Part shown: positions 52,190 through 62,065 of the stretch, in pieces
Numbering within the stretch: position 1 is the stretch's first letter
How the letters are laid out: each line of letters begins with the position of its first letter
Assembly: GCA_947501045.1 (NCBI GenBank)
Contig: CANMUI010000003.1
Span: 124,001-188,000 of the forward strand
Length of the DNA: 64,000 nt
From: an uncultured Psychrobacter sp.
GTDB lineage: Bacteria; Pseudomonadota; Gammaproteobacteria; Pseudomonadales; Moraxellaceae
Direction: 5' to 3'
The notes under the pieces: model-generated
What the model was told of the DNA's origin: nothing
Seen by the model: only the letters and a program-made list of their open reading frames with translations
Databases searched by the model: none
Program-made: the position numbers and the translations under genes

Positions 52190-52678
52190 ATGACAGAAAA
52201 CAAATCTACCTCCACTTTAATTCACGAGATTGATGCTATTGACCAGCGTTTATTACGTTTATTACAGACTGATGCACGTATGAGTATCACTGAGCTTGCC
52301 GAACGTGTGAATTTATCAGCGACCCCTTGTGCACGCCGCATCAAGCGTCTAGAAGAGAGCGGCATTATCACCGGTTATCATACTCAAATTGACCCGCAAA
52401 AGCTTGGTTATCCGCTGGCAGTTTTTATCGCTATTAGTATGGATCGCCACACCGCTGAGCGTTTCGAGCAGTTCGAGCGCAAAGTACAGAGCTTCGATGA
52501 AGTGCTGAGCTGTAGTATTGTCACTGGCCGCAGTGAAGATTATCTTATCAAAGTACGCGTGCGCGATATGGCGCATTATGAAGAGTTTTTACTGCACCGG
52601 CTCAACCGCATTGAAGGGGTGGCACAAGTGCATACCAGCTTTGAGCTACGAGAAGTGTTTCAGCGCAGTGTGGTTTAA
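52190..52678 (+). CDS. Lrp/AsnC-family transcriptional regulator
   Basis: 162 residues: N-terminal winged helix-turn-helix (DQRLLRLLQTDARMSITELAERVNLSATPCARRIKRLEESG, about 17-57) and C-terminal RAM ligand-binding domain with YLIKVRVRDMAHYEEFL and HTSFEL. This family senses amino acids and often controls the neighbouring gene; divergent leuA suggests leucine or another branched-chain amino acid, but this is inferred. A palindrome just before the start supports autoregulation. Confidence 0.9.
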   Translation: MTENKSTSTLIHEIDAIDQRLLRLLQTDARMSITELAERVNLSATPCARRIKRLEESGIITGYHTQIDPQKLGYPLAVFIAISMDRHTAERFEQFERKVQSFDEVLSCSIVTGRSEDYLIKVRVRDMAHYEEFLLHRLNRIEGVAQVHTSFELREVFQRSVV

Positions 52679-52726
52679 AGGCTAAGTTTAAAACTAACAT
52701 TAAGTTTAAAACCATTGAATCTGCAA

Positions 52727-53992
52727 TTACTCTATAGGATGCCAATGTTTGCGGAACTGCACTAGCAAACCTACGCTTAATAAAAGCCCTATACCAGCGA
52801 CCAGCAATCCGGCGTTAAAATTATCATTCGGTCCTGCCAGCGCAACTGTCACAAGCGGACCAATAAACTGTCCTAAAGCATAAGCTAGCGTTGCCAATCC
52901 TATTAATAAATTGGAGTAATCCGGATTCATATTCTTAATAATATTAAGGGTCATCGATACCATGCCAGCAAAGGTTAAACCGACAATAACCGCGTTCACA
53001 TATAACCCCGGTATGCCAGTAAGCCAAGTCGGCGCAAACATACCGAGCGCTTGTACAATCGTTAAACCTATCAAGGTATTAAGCTCGCCAATGCGTTTGG
53101 AGAGCAGTCCCCATACCGGATTAGAGAACACTATACAAATACCCACAACCAGCCAAATTCGCAAACCAATATAAGACTGCCCGGTTAACTGCTGCTCTGC
53201 CATAACGGGCAAAAAAGTCGTGGAGGTGATATAGCCAAAACCAGCTAATATATAGCTTGCGCTTAACAGCGCTATAGCTTTACCCTGTGCACTAATAGCC
53301 TCATAAAGTGCGCGTTTAAAATGCTTATATATCTGGTTAATAGTAGGCTGGCTTTTAACCTTTGTTGCCAGCGTTTTCTGATATTTTTTATTATTCAAAG
53401 GCCTTATAGCATACAGCAGCCATAAAAGTGGCAAGCTGCTCACGCCAGCTACTAACCAAATAGTATCGAAATGCAGATCTAGGGTTAATAGCCACCAAGT
53501 TACGATAGCTGAGGCGCTAATACCTACCCCAATACCCGCATAATGAATGGTTGAGAGAATGGATCGCCGCGCGAGACTGAAACGCTGAATAATAAAAGAG
53601 GTGCTAAGAATCATCACCAAACCGCTTGCGATCCCTGCTAACAACCGAATCACATACCATAGACTCATCGGCAACTGCGGTATAAATAATAAAAGTGTCG
53701 TCGCGACACTAATGATAGCACCGAGCATCAAGGTCTGCCAGGTCAGACGCTGCGGTATAAACATGGAGATCAGTGATCCAATAAAATAACCAATATAATT
53801 GACAGAGGCCAGCCAGCCTGCAACCAAAGTCGTAAGCGGCAGCTGCACCATAATATCAGGTAAGGTAGCTGTAAATAAAAAACGCCCATAACCCATGGCT
53901 ACCGCTATAGAATAAAGCCCAATAAAGGCAATAGCGGTTTCATTAGTAATTATAGGATTTGAGCGTCTACGGCTCTTGGAGACAGTCATCAT
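52727..53992 (-). CDS. YbfB/YjiJ-type major facilitator protein
   Basis: MFS-like transporter of about 421 residues with 12 helices. The start of the membrane part AIAFIGLYSIAVAMGYGRFLFTATLPDIM and the next LVAGWLASVNYIGYFIGSL are typical of the YbfB/YjiJ family. The frame is open from 54079 (GTG), but the first 29 residues (with four Cys and no membrane pattern) look untranslated; I place the start at Met 53992 or 53989, without a strong ribosome site. Substrate unknown. Confidence 0.75.
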   Translation of the reverse strand: MMTVSKSRRRSNPIITNETAIAFIGLYSIAVAMGYGRFLFTATLPDIMVQLPLTTLVAGWLASVNYIGYFIGSLISMFIPQRLTWQTLMLGAIISVATTLLLFIPQLPMSLWYVIRLLAGIASGLVMILSTSFIIQRFSLARRSILSTIHYAGIGVGISASAIVTWWLLTLDLHFDTIWLVAGVSSLPLLWLLYAIRPLNNKKYQKTLATKVKSQPTINQIYKHFKRALYEAISAQGKAIALLSASYILAGFGYITSTTFLPVMAEQQLTGQSYIGLRIWLVVGICIVFSNPVWGLLSKRIGELNTLIGLTIVQALGMFAPTWLTGIPGLYVNAVIVGLTFAGMVSMTLNIIKNMNPDYSNLLIGLATLAYALGQFIGPLVTVALAGPNDNFNAGLLVAGIGLLLSVGLLVQFRKHWHPIE

Positions 53993-54080
53993 GACACAGC
54001 CAATCTGCAGGGTTGATTTAAAACAATCAGCGCACAATCCTTTGTGCTGGTAGAGGGTGTTGAAAGGTTTTAATAACACC

Positions 54081-54127
54081 TAATAGTAGCACTAAAACTC
54101 CTGTGAGAAGTATTAGTGCTACTATTA
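54081..54127. other. Perfect 15-bp inverted repeat between ABC1 kinase and MFS genes
   Basis: TAATAGTAGCACTAA (54081-54095) and TTAGTGCTACTATTA (54113-54127) with a 17-base loop. It lies 35 bases after the kinase stop on the minus strand. It should fold strongly in the RNA; without a T-run it is a hairpin of unclear function or a factor-assisted terminator. Confidence 0.7.
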
Positions 54128-54161
54128 CGTTATAACAGATAGATTGTCGTTTTATATTAAC

Positions 54162-55511
54162 TTAGGCTTTCGATATCAAATTAGGTTCCGAGACATGAGT
54201 AGACTCGCCTAGTATAGCAACGCGGCTGTCGCTAAACATATCCATATCAGGGGCAAGCGTGCGCATAAAGCGATCAAAATATAACAGCTGTTTGGTCAAT
54301 AAGGCAAAGTCGCGTGGGAAATGAATACCATGGCGCTTGCCCACATCGACGATCTCTAGCATCATCTTATTGAGCTCATCAGCTTGCTCTTTATTATTAA
54401 AAGGCACACCACTGGTAAAAGCTATGTCTTCTGCCATAATTGTCTGCATCATGCGCTGCAAATCATCTGCTAGTGCAGCTATGTCTACCTGACTGCGACC
54501 ATGGGTCATCTCCATATCGACCATGTAATGCGCCATAGCTTGGTAATCATTATCTTGCAATGCCTGCATCATGCCCATACAAGCGCGCCAGCTCTCCGCT
54601 TTGAGTTTGCCGACAATGCCAAAATCGATAAAGCCGATGCGGCCGTCAGTCAGTAACATCAAGTTGCCCGCATGCAAGTCAGCGTGAAAGCTATTGCACA
54701 GCATCAGGCTTGCAAACCAAGTGTTTAGCGTATCAGCCATTACTTGCGCAGGATCAGTGCAATATTGGCGCATAGCGTTCTCATCGATCATCGACACGCC
54801 ATGTAAGCGGCTCATAGTCAAAACTCGTTTGGTGGTTAAGTCGTCATAGACCTTTGGCGCTACCACTCGGGCGTTGTCAGTCATGGCCAAAAACTGCTGA
54901 AAATCACGAATATTCTGCGCTTCTGCAACAAAATCAGTTTCGGCTAGCATCCGCAGACGAATCTCATCAATAATGGGTGCAATGCTAGCAAACTTCATCG
55001 ACGGCATGAGCAGCTCAAGCAATTTGGTGACCCCATGCAAAACCCCTAAATCAGTCTGCATAATAGTCTCAACGTTAGGTTTTTGTACCTTTAATACTAC
55101 CTCATCGCCATTATGCAGACGCGCGGCATGAACCTGCGCAATAGATGCCGATGCTAGAGGCTGCGGATCTATATGAGCGAATTTATCTGTCAATGTGTGA
55201 CCATCAACCGCCAGTTCTGCTTGCAAAACTTGTTCGATATACTTATAAGACAATGGCGTGGTTTGATCCAAAAAGCCTTGGAAGGCTTCGACATACTCAC
55301 GCGGAAATAAGGAGGGCGTACTGGCGATAAACTGTCCAATCTTGATATAAGTGGTACCCAGTTGCTCAAAAGTCTCTTTTAATAAGTTGGCATCCGGCTT
55401 CTCACCTTTGGCAACGCGCAGTGCTGATAGACCAGCAATACTCGCCGTTTGGCGCACACGGTTGACGACGTTAAGCGAATGTTTTAGTAAATGCGGACGA
55501 TGTATTTTCAT
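54162..55511 (-). CDS. ABC1/ADCK (UbiB-type) atypical kinase
   Basis: 449 residues. Family blocks: TYIKIGQFIAST (KxGQ), ASASIAQVHAA (Ala-rich loop), VVLKVQKP (ATP-binding Lys), FHADLHAGNL and IDFGIVG (metal). These proteins act as ATPases in ubiquinone synthesis or lipid traffic. The C-terminus has no transmembrane helices, while E. coli UbiB (546 aa) has two, and no ubi genes adjoin, so a canonical ubiB may exist elsewhere. Last gene of the ampG-prmC-moeB group, 88 bases after moeB. Confidence 0.85.
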   Translation of the reverse strand: MKIHRPHLLKHSLNVVNRVRQTASIAGLSALRVAKGEKPDANLLKETFEQLGTTYIKIGQFIASTPSLFPREYVEAFQGFLDQTTPLSYKYIEQVLQAELAVDGHTLTDKFAHIDPQPLASASIAQVHAARLHNGDEVVLKVQKPNVETIMQTDLGVLHGVTKLLELLMPSMKFASIAPIIDEIRLRMLAETDFVAEAQNIRDFQQFLAMTDNARVVAPKVYDDLTTKRVLTMSRLHGVSMIDENAMRQYCTDPAQVMADTLNTWFASLMLCNSFHADLHAGNLMLLTDGRIGFIDFGIVGKLKAESWRACMGMMQALQDNDYQAMAHYMVDMEMTHGRSQVDIAALADDLQRMMQTIMAEDIAFTSGVPFNNKEQADELNKMMLEIVDVGKRHGIHFPRDFALLTKQLLYFDRFMRTLAPDMDMFSDSRVAILGESTHVSEPNLISKA

Positions 55512-55599
55512 ATGTGGTCACTGTTTTTATATAAAGATAAGAATAGTAATAGATAATTAGTCGTAGGGTGCTAAGAGGGATCAGTATTAGTTAAGCTCG

Positions 55600-56388
55600 T
55601 TAAGCCCTAGTGCAAACCGGACAATGCGGATCTTGCCGATAACCCATCAAGCGCTGCTGCATCTGGCGACCATCCCATAACAATAATTTACCAGCTATTG
55701 GATTTTTATGACGTCCTAAATATTGCAAAGCGGCATTGGCTTGCAAATTGCCCATGATACCGGTAGTGCTAGCAAGTACTCCAGAATTAGCGCAAGTACG
55801 CTCATCAGTACTGCTATCAAGCTCACCAAATACGCAATGATAACAGCCTGTGTGTAGCGACGGCTCAAACAATGCCAACTGCCCTTGCATCGCAATGGCC
55901 GATGCTGTCAATAGCGGAATCTGATAGTGCACGCTGATGCGATTAACCAACGCTCGCGTGGCAAAATTATCGGTGCAATCAAGTATCAAGTCAGGTGTGC
56001 CCGCTGTCATCTCTAGCAGCTCATAAGCATTAGCATCGCTCAGACGTGCCACTGTTGCTTGCGTCTGCACCAAAGGATTAATTTTTTGTAGCGTTTGAGC
56101 GGCAGTTATAGCTTTGGGTTTACCAATGTCCTCTGGTAAAAATAGCGTTTGGCGCTGCAAATTACTGGCTTCAATAACATCATCATCGATAAGTAATAAC
56201 TGACCTAAACCTGCACGCACCAAGATCTCAGATGCCGGACAGCCAAGGCCACCTGCGCCAACCATGACGATACGGGACGACTTTAAGCGCAGCTGTGCCT
56301 CAATATCCCAGCCCTCAAGCAGCACTTGACGCGCATAGCGTAGTAGCTCGTCATCGTTTAGCATCTGATCGTCTAAAAGTATCGTCAT
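55600..56388 (-). CDS. moeB: Molybdopterin-synthase adenylyltransferase MoeB (or ThiF/HesA-type)
   Basis: E1-like enzyme that adenylates the C-terminal Gly of a sulfur-carrier protein such as MoaD. 262 residues. VMVGAGGLGCPASEILVRAG is the ATP-binding turn, ILDCTDNFATRALVN follows, and two CxxC pairs, CYHC and CPVC at the end, bind zinc. Neither moa nor thi genes are in the window, so MoeB and ThiF cannot be told apart with certainty. 13 bases after prmC, so translation may be coupled. Confidence 0.8.
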   Translation of the reverse strand: MTILLDDQMLNDDELLRYARQVLLEGWDIEAQLRLKSSRIVMVGAGGLGCPASEILVRAGLGQLLLIDDDVIEASNLQRQTLFLPEDIGKPKAITAAQTLQKINPLVQTQATVARLSDANAYELLEMTAGTPDLILDCTDNFATRALVNRISVHYQIPLLTASAIAMQGQLALFEPSLHTGCYHCVFGELDSSTDERTCANSGVLASTTGIMGNLQANAALQYLGRHKNPIAGKLLLWDGRQMQQRLMGYRQDPHCPVCTRA

Positions 56389-56401
56389 AATTTTATAATG
56401 T

Positions 56402-57397
56402 TTAATTTTTTAATGGCTTTTGACCCAGTGTGATCCGATCATTACCGCCATAGTCTTTTATGGTTTGTACGAACTCGAAGCCGCTTGCTAAAAACAGCTC
56501 ACGAACCGCTAACCCTTGATCGTAGCCGTGTTCAAGCGCTAATAAACCGCCTATTTGCAAATATTCGGGCGCATTTCTTACGATGAACTCTATATCGGCT
56601 AGTCCGTGATTTGACGCACTGAGCGCGCTAATGGGTTCGGCTTGCAAACGCGTCAAATGCTCGTCAGTCTCATCAATATAAGGCGGGTTGGAGACGATCA
56701 CATCAAACAGCTTGGAGGCATCAGTAGATAAAGCCTCATACCAACTGCTTTGGATAAATTTAACTTCGACATTATTAGCCACTGCATTGTGTTTAGCTAC
56801 TTTTAGCGCCTCTGCTGAGATATCAACAGCCACCACTTGCCAGCGCTCTTGTCCAGTATATTTCAAACTTTGTTTTTGCAAATCATCTTTGCCAAGCTCA
56901 TAGGCAAGGCTAATTGCAATACAACCAGAACCCGTGCCCAAATCTAGCAAACGCCTACTATCTGAGCGCTTGGCATCTGTATGTTCTATGGCGGCGATAT
57001 TTGCTTTATCAAGGTGGCGATCAGAATTGCTCTTATTAACATTATAGCTATCTTGCGCCCTTATCCACTGTAATACCTGCTCAACCAACACTTCGGTATC
57101 GGGTCTGGGAATGAGTGTATGCTCGTTAACGCAAAAATCAAGCGACCAAAATTCTTGATGACCAGTCAGATAGGCCAGTGGCACGCCCTGCTGCATTTTA
57201 ATGACACCCGCATTAAACTCTTCAAGCTCACTATCGGTTAGCTCATAATCGTCGTCAGTGATCAAAAATAGTGCTGGCTTATTAATGACATGTAACAGCC
57301 AATCGGTGAGCCAAAATGTAGGCAGATTATTAGTTGATTTGGTATTAGCCAATTGTGCTATTTGCTGCTTTACTTGACGAATACTAAGCGTTGTCAT
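56402..57397 (-). CDS. prmC: Peptide chain release factor N5-glutamine methyltransferase
   Basis: Methylates the Gln of the GGQ motif in RF1 and RF2. 331 residues, against 277 in E. coli. The N-terminal helical domain ends in FCVNEHTLIPRPDTEVLVEQVL; SAM-binding LLDLGTGSGCIAISLA and the catalytic VSNPPYID are intact. An insert of about 35 polar residues (near 115-150, HLDKANIAAIEHTDAKRSDS) separates the two domains. prfA is not adjacent. AAAGAG before the ATG. Confidence 0.93.
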   Translation of the reverse strand: MTTLSIRQVKQQIAQLANTKSTNNLPTFWLTDWLLHVINKPALFLITDDDYELTDSELEEFNAGVIKMQQGVPLAYLTGHQEFWSLDFCVNEHTLIPRPDTEVLVEQVLQWIRAQDSYNVNKSNSDRHLDKANIAAIEHTDAKRSDSRRLLDLGTGSGCIAISLAYELGKDDLQKQSLKYTGQERWQVVAVDISAEALKVAKHNAVANNVEVKFIQSSWYEALSTDASKLFDVIVSNPPYIDETDEHLTRLQAEPISALSASNHGLADIEFIVRNAPEYLQIGGLLALEHGYDQGLAVRELFLASGFEFVQTIKDYGGNDRITLGQKPLKN

Positions 57398-57432
57398 AAC
57401 TCTTTAATAACCCCTTTCTACTTATACCACTA

Positions 57433-59085
57433 TTACTCTGGAGCGCGTGGTGGCTCTTTGGTATCTGTCAAATTAGGATTGACTTTAGTCAACTTATTAC
57501 CAACTGTATCGCCGCCCCCTTGATCATCATCGCCGTAAATATCATCATTATCACCGATGACGATATGTTTATCGACCAAGTAAATTAGTAGCAAAATCGG
57601 TAAACCAATCGCAAAAGTGAAGATAAAGAAAAACGGGTAGCTGGTGTTGTCAACGATAGTACCAGAATAACCCCCTAACACTTTAGGGAACAAGGTCATT
57701 AACGACGAAAATATCGCGTACTGTACGGCGGTAAATCGAATCGATGTCAATGCCGATAAAAAGGCAATAAACACGGCACTAGCCAGACCTGCAGCAAGAT
57801 TATCGAAAATCACCGCCATGTACATATATGGCAGACTACCTGGATGATAAGTTAAGACCACAAACAATAAATTGGTAACACAAGCTAATATAGCTCCGAC
57901 CATCATCGCCTGCATCATACGCAGCTTTTGCGCCAAAATCCCGCCCAAAAAGCCCCCAGCAATAACCATGACAACGCCAACTAGCTTTACGGCATTGGCA
58001 ATGTCGGTTTTGCTAAAGCCCATATCTTGATAAAAGACGTTGGAGATAATTCCAGCGACAATATCAGATATACGATACAAACCAATTAATGCGAGTAATA
58101 ATAGTGCTTTTTTGCCATAGCGGCGGAAAAAGTCCGCAATAGGTTCAATCCATGTCGTTTTAGCGACCTGCTGCTCTACAAGGTTTGCTTTTACTAGCGC
58201 ATATCCAACTACTATGGCGGCAATGAGGCTCAGTACCATGCGTACCGTTTCAATTAAAAAGTCAAATAGCACACTGTCAGTTTCTGGCAGTAAAGGTCCT
58301 ACATTCGCAAACACCAACACAAAACCGACAACCGAGATTGCAAAAACCAATACCAATCGCGCATAGTCTGAGGTTTTGCGCTCGATGCGTACTTGACTAC
58401 TAATAGGCTCATGAATAACTAGCGTTGTCATTACGCCAATGCCCATAACGCCTGCCATTATCCAATAAGTGTTACGCCATGCCTCATAGCTATAAAGTGC
58501 TTCGGTTGAACCAAAATAATCGGCCAGATACAGGGCCCCTGCCCCCGCAACTATCATACCTAAGCGGTAGCCTGCGGTATACATAGCAGACAGCACTGAT
58601 TGCAAGCTTGGCGGGGCAAGCTCAATCCGGTAAGCATCAATAACGATGTCTTGGGTAGCGGATGAAAACCCAAGCAATACGGCCCCAATCGCCATATAAA
58701 CTAGACTACCTTCATTGGTTGGGTTGACACTCGCCATCAAGCAGATGGATGATATAATCAGCAGCTGGGCGACTAATATCCAACTGCGCCTACGCCCTAA
58801 TAGTCTTGTTAAAATAGGCAAAGGCACGGCATCAACCAACGGTGCCCAAATAAATTTAAATGAATAACCTAGCGCCGCCCAGCTAAACATGGTCACAACG
58901 CTGCGGTCGATACCCGCTTCCCGCAGCCACAATGATAAACTTGAAAAGATAAGCAGGATGGGAATACCAGCGACAAAACCCAAAAACAGCATAATAATGG
59001 CGCGGCGATCAAGATAGGCTTTTGCCGCCTCTCCCCACGACTTTTTAGCAGGAGGGTTAGGCGGTATAGATTGGGCAGCAGACAT
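57433..59085 (-). CDS. ampG: AmpG-family muropeptide permease
   Basis: Inner-membrane MFS protein that imports 1,6-anhydro-muropeptides for cell-wall recycling, which also feeds AmpC induction where ampR exists. 550 residues, with 12-14 helices; LGFVAGIPILLIFSSLSLWLREAGID near the start and GFSSATQDIVIDAYRIELA are AmpG hallmarks. The C-terminal tail of about 45 residues is acidic (DNDDIYGDDDQGGGD). It is likely the first gene of the minus-strand run ampG-prmC-moeB-kinase, with 35, 13 and 88-base gaps. Confidence 0.9.
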   Translation of the reverse strand: MSAAQSIPPNPPAKKSWGEAAKAYLDRRAIIMLFLGFVAGIPILLIFSSLSLWLREAGIDRSVVTMFSWAALGYSFKFIWAPLVDAVPLPILTRLLGRRRSWILVAQLLIISSICLMASVNPTNEGSLVYMAIGAVLLGFSSATQDIVIDAYRIELAPPSLQSVLSAMYTAGYRLGMIVAGAGALYLADYFGSTEALYSYEAWRNTYWIMAGVMGIGVMTTLVIHEPISSQVRIERKTSDYARLVLVFAISVVGFVLVFANVGPLLPETDSVLFDFLIETVRMVLSLIAAIVVGYALVKANLVEQQVAKTTWIEPIADFFRRYGKKALLLLALIGLYRISDIVAGIISNVFYQDMGFSKTDIANAVKLVGVVMVIAGGFLGGILAQKLRMMQAMMVGAILACVTNLLFVVLTYHPGSLPYMYMAVIFDNLAAGLASAVFIAFLSALTSIRFTAVQYAIFSSLMTLFPKVLGGYSGTIVDNTSYPFFFIFTFAIGLPILLLIYLVDKHIVIGDNDDIYGDDDQGGGDTVGNKLTKVNPNLTDTKEPPRAPE

Positions 59086-59486
59086 ATAAACTCACCAAAA
59101 CTTAAAACAAAAATAACTGCATACAATTTTTATTGCTCCTTCATATCTAAGAGTAATAAAAACAGTTTGACGTTATAAAAATAAATTCAGACTTGCAGCA
59201 AAATTGAATTATGGTACTTGAGATCACTACCCTTGACTAGATATTTTTTTACTTACTTATCTTCAGACCATTTTTTAGATCCTTGCTTGGCTGTTAGTAC
59301 TAGTATAATCAACAGATACAGACTGTTTTATAATAAGAATTTTAAATCTTAACGTTTTTATATTTTAGCTCCTTTGATAATTAAAAAAGTTATATGATAA
59401 AGATATAAGCAAAGAGAGTGGCTGAGTGCTATACATTCTTTGTGTGGTAGTCAACGAGTAAAACATCAACGATAAGGAAGATTGTT
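59086..59486. other. Divergent intergenic region ampG / katG
   Basis: 400 AT-rich bases with no gene. A TATAAT at 59304-59309 with a weak TTGCTT box 15 bases upstream may be the katG promoter, giving a leader of about 170 bases. No OxyR site is evident to me. Confidence 0.4.
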
Positions 59487-61814
59487 ATGTCAAATTCAAC
59501 CCCTAAAGACGTCCCTACTAATACCGCCTATGATAAAGGTGACGGTCATGGCCCTACTATTCATAGTGAAAACGCTGATGAATCACATGCGCCGCAGCGT
59601 CCAGATATGGGCATGGGCGGCTGTCCTGTTATGCACCAAGCGCACACGACTCAAGCCTCCGCTGCAACGGATTGGTGGCCAAATGCGTTAAATTTAGATA
59701 TTTTGCACCAGCAAGATCAAAAGACCGACCCTATGGGCGCAGATTTTGACTATGCTGAAGCCTTTAGGCAATTGGATTTAGAAGCGGTTAAACAAGATCT
59801 CAAAGATCTGATGACCGACTCACAAGAGTGGTGGCCAGCAGATTGGGGTCATTACGGCGGCCTGATGATTCGTATGGCTTGGCATTCGGCTGGTACTTAT
59901 CGTAATGCTGATGGGCGTGGCGGCTCTAATACTGGCAACCAGCGCTTTGCGCCTTTGAACAGCTGGCCGGATAACGTCAATCTAGATAAAGCGCGGCGCC
60001 TACTATGGCCCGTCAAAAAGAAGTACGGTAATAAATTATCGTGGGCTGATCTAATTATCCTAGCTGGTAATATGGCTTATGAATCGATGGGCTTTAAAAC
60101 CTTAGGTTTCGCTGGCGGCCGCGCTGATATTTGGCATCCAGAAAAAGACATCTACTGGGGTTCTGAGCGCGAATGGCTTGCTGCCACCAAGAACCGCTAT
60201 GAGGATGACAACACGCGCGAATCGCTTGAGAATCCACTGGCAGCGGTACAGATGGGCCTGATCTATGTCAATCCAGAGGGCGTCGATGGTAATCCTGATC
60301 CTCTAAAAACGGCGCAGGATTTACGGACGACTTTTGGCCGAATGTCAATGAACGATGAAGAAACAGTAGCGCTAACTGCAGGCGGCCATACGGTTGGTAA
60401 AACGCATGGTAACGGTGATTCCTCCTTAATAGAAGATGAGCCAGAAGGCGCTGACCTCAAAGAGCAAGGTTTAGGCTGGCGTAATCCAAAAGGTAGCGGT
60501 AAAGGAGCAGATACCGTCTCAAGTGGACTTGAGGGCGCTTGGACGACGCATCCAACGCGCTGGGATTCAGGATACTATGATATTCTATTTGGTCACGAGT
60601 GGGAGCTTACCAAAAGCCCAGCTGGTGCGTGGCAGTGGGAACCTACCGATATTAAAGAAGAAGATCGTCCTCTAGACGCTCATATCCCAGATGTCCGCCG
60701 CAACCCGATGATGACCGATGCCGATATGGCAATGATCAAAGACCCTGACTATCGCAAAATCTCAGAGAGATTCCATCAAGATCAGGCGTACTTTGAAGAA
60801 GTATTTGCCAAAACATGGTTTAAACTGACTCACCGTGATTTAGGGCCAAAATCTCGCTATTTAGGACCGGATGTACCAGAAGAGGATTTTATTTGGCAAG
60901 ATCCAATTCCAGAGGGTAATGCTGATCTAAGTGCTGATGATATTACCGCTTTAAAGAAGAAAATCTTAGATAGTGGTATCGATCAGCGCGAATTGATCGT
61001 CACTGCATGGGATAGCGCGCGCACCTTTAGAGGCTCGGACTATCGCGGCGGTGCTAATGGTGCACGTATTCGACTCGCTCCGCAAAAGGACTGGACGGGC
61101 AATGAGCCTGAACAGTTAGCGCGTGTCCTTGATGCTCTGACTCAAATACAAAAAGATTTCGATAAGGAGGTCAGTATCGCCGACTTGATTGTCCTTGCAG
61201 GTAATGCAGCAATCGAGCAAGCAGCGGCAGCGGCTGGCGTTGAGATTAACGTACCATTCAACGCAGGACGCGGCGATGCAACCGATGAGATGACCGATGT
61301 CCAAAGCTTCTCTGATCTTGAGCCACGCCATGATGGCTATCGTAACTGGGTAAAAGACACTTATGCGGTGTCGCCTGAAGAGATGCTGCTTGATCGTACC
61401 CAGCTTATGGGACTGACTGCACCTGAAATGACGGTACTTATCGGCGGTATGCGCGTGCTTGATACCAACTATGGTCAGAGCAAGCATGGTGTCTTTACTG
61501 ACCGCGCAGGAACGCTGAGCAACGATTTCTTTGTCAATTTGACCGATATGAATAACACTTGGCATCCTATTGAAAAAGGTGACAATAATGCCCCAGAGTT
61601 TTATGAAGTACGCGAGCGCTCGACTGGCAATGTCAAATGGCAAGCGAGCCGTGTGGACTTAGTATTTGGCTCTAATTCTATACTGCGTGCTTATGCTGAG
61701 CTGTATGCGCAAGATGATAATTTAGAGAAGTTTGTCCACGACTTTGTCAAAGCATGGAATAAAGTTATGGAAGCAGATCGTTATGATCTTACTCAGCCAG
61801 CTTCTGTAGTCTAA
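59487..61814 (+). CDS. katG: Catalase-peroxidase
   Basis: Heme enzyme that removes hydrogen peroxide. 775 residues in two peroxidase-like domains. Active-site residues are Arg129, Trp132 and His133 in IRMAWHSAG; the Trp-Tyr-Met cross-link partners Tyr260 (LIYVNPEG) and Met286 (GRMSMND) and the proximal His301 (AGGHTVGKTHG) are all in place, so it should be active. A tail of about 40 residues before GGCPVMH makes it longer than E. coli KatG (726). AAGGAAGATTGTT gives a strong ribosome site. Terminator at 61843-61876. Confidence 0.97.
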   Translation: MSNSTPKDVPTNTAYDKGDGHGPTIHSENADESHAPQRPDMGMGGCPVMHQAHTTQASAATDWWPNALNLDILHQQDQKTDPMGADFDYAEAFRQLDLEAVKQDLKDLMTDSQEWWPADWGHYGGLMIRMAWHSAGTYRNADGRGGSNTGNQRFAPLNSWPDNVNLDKARRLLWPVKKKYGNKLSWADLIILAGNMAYESMGFKTLGFAGGRADIWHPEKDIYWGSEREWLAATKNRYEDDNTRESLENPLAAVQMGLIYVNPEGVDGNPDPLKTAQDLRTTFGRMSMNDEETVALTAGGHTVGKTHGNGDSSLIEDEPEGADLKEQGLGWRNPKGSGKGADTVSSGLEGAWTTHPTRWDSGYYDILFGHEWELTKSPAGAWQWEPTDIKEEDRPLDAHIPDVRRNPMMTDADMAMIKDPDYRKISERFHQDQAYFEEVFAKTWFKLTHRDLGPKSRYLGPDVPEEDFIWQDPIPEGNADLSADDITALKKKILDSGIDQRELIVTAWDSARTFRGSDYRGGANGARIRLAPQKDWTGNEPEQLARVLDALTQIQKDFDKEVSIADLIVLAGNAAIEQAAAAAGVEINVPFNAGRGDATDEMTDVQSFSDLEPRHDGYRNWVKDTYAVSPEEMLLDRTQLMGLTAPEMTVLIGGMRVLDTNYGQSKHGVFTDRAGTLSNDFFVNLTDMNNTWHPIEKGDNNAPEFYEVRERSTGNVKWQASRVDLVFGSNSILRAYAELYAQDDNLEKFVHDFVKAWNKVMEADRYDLTQPASVV

Positions 61815-61842
61815 AGTTTTTATTACTACTACCGTATTTTCC

Positions 61843-61876
61843 AAAGAACAGTCATTTAGAAATGGCTGTTCTTTTA
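61843..61876 (+). terminator. Rho-independent terminator after katG
   Basis: AAGAACAGTCAT / ATGGCTGTTCTT stem (one G-T pair), six-base loop, then TTTTATT. Confidence 0.85.
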
Positions 61877-62065
61877 TTCCCGCTACGGTTTAAAATTAGT
61901 AGATAATAAAGAGATTTACTCATTATTCCAATAAATCATAATTAGATAACAATTTATTATATACAAGAATAATGACTTTGTTTTACACTAGTTTTTTGCA
62001 GCATGCCTGCACGTTTTAATTTATATACAGGCAAGGTTTGTATATTTGGACAATAGGATTTAATT

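Noticed and set aside
61116..61643. Minus-strand open frame of 175 codons inside katG
   Set aside because: It lies wholly within the intact, fully conserved katG, has no ribosome site and reads like no known protein; it is a shadow frame.
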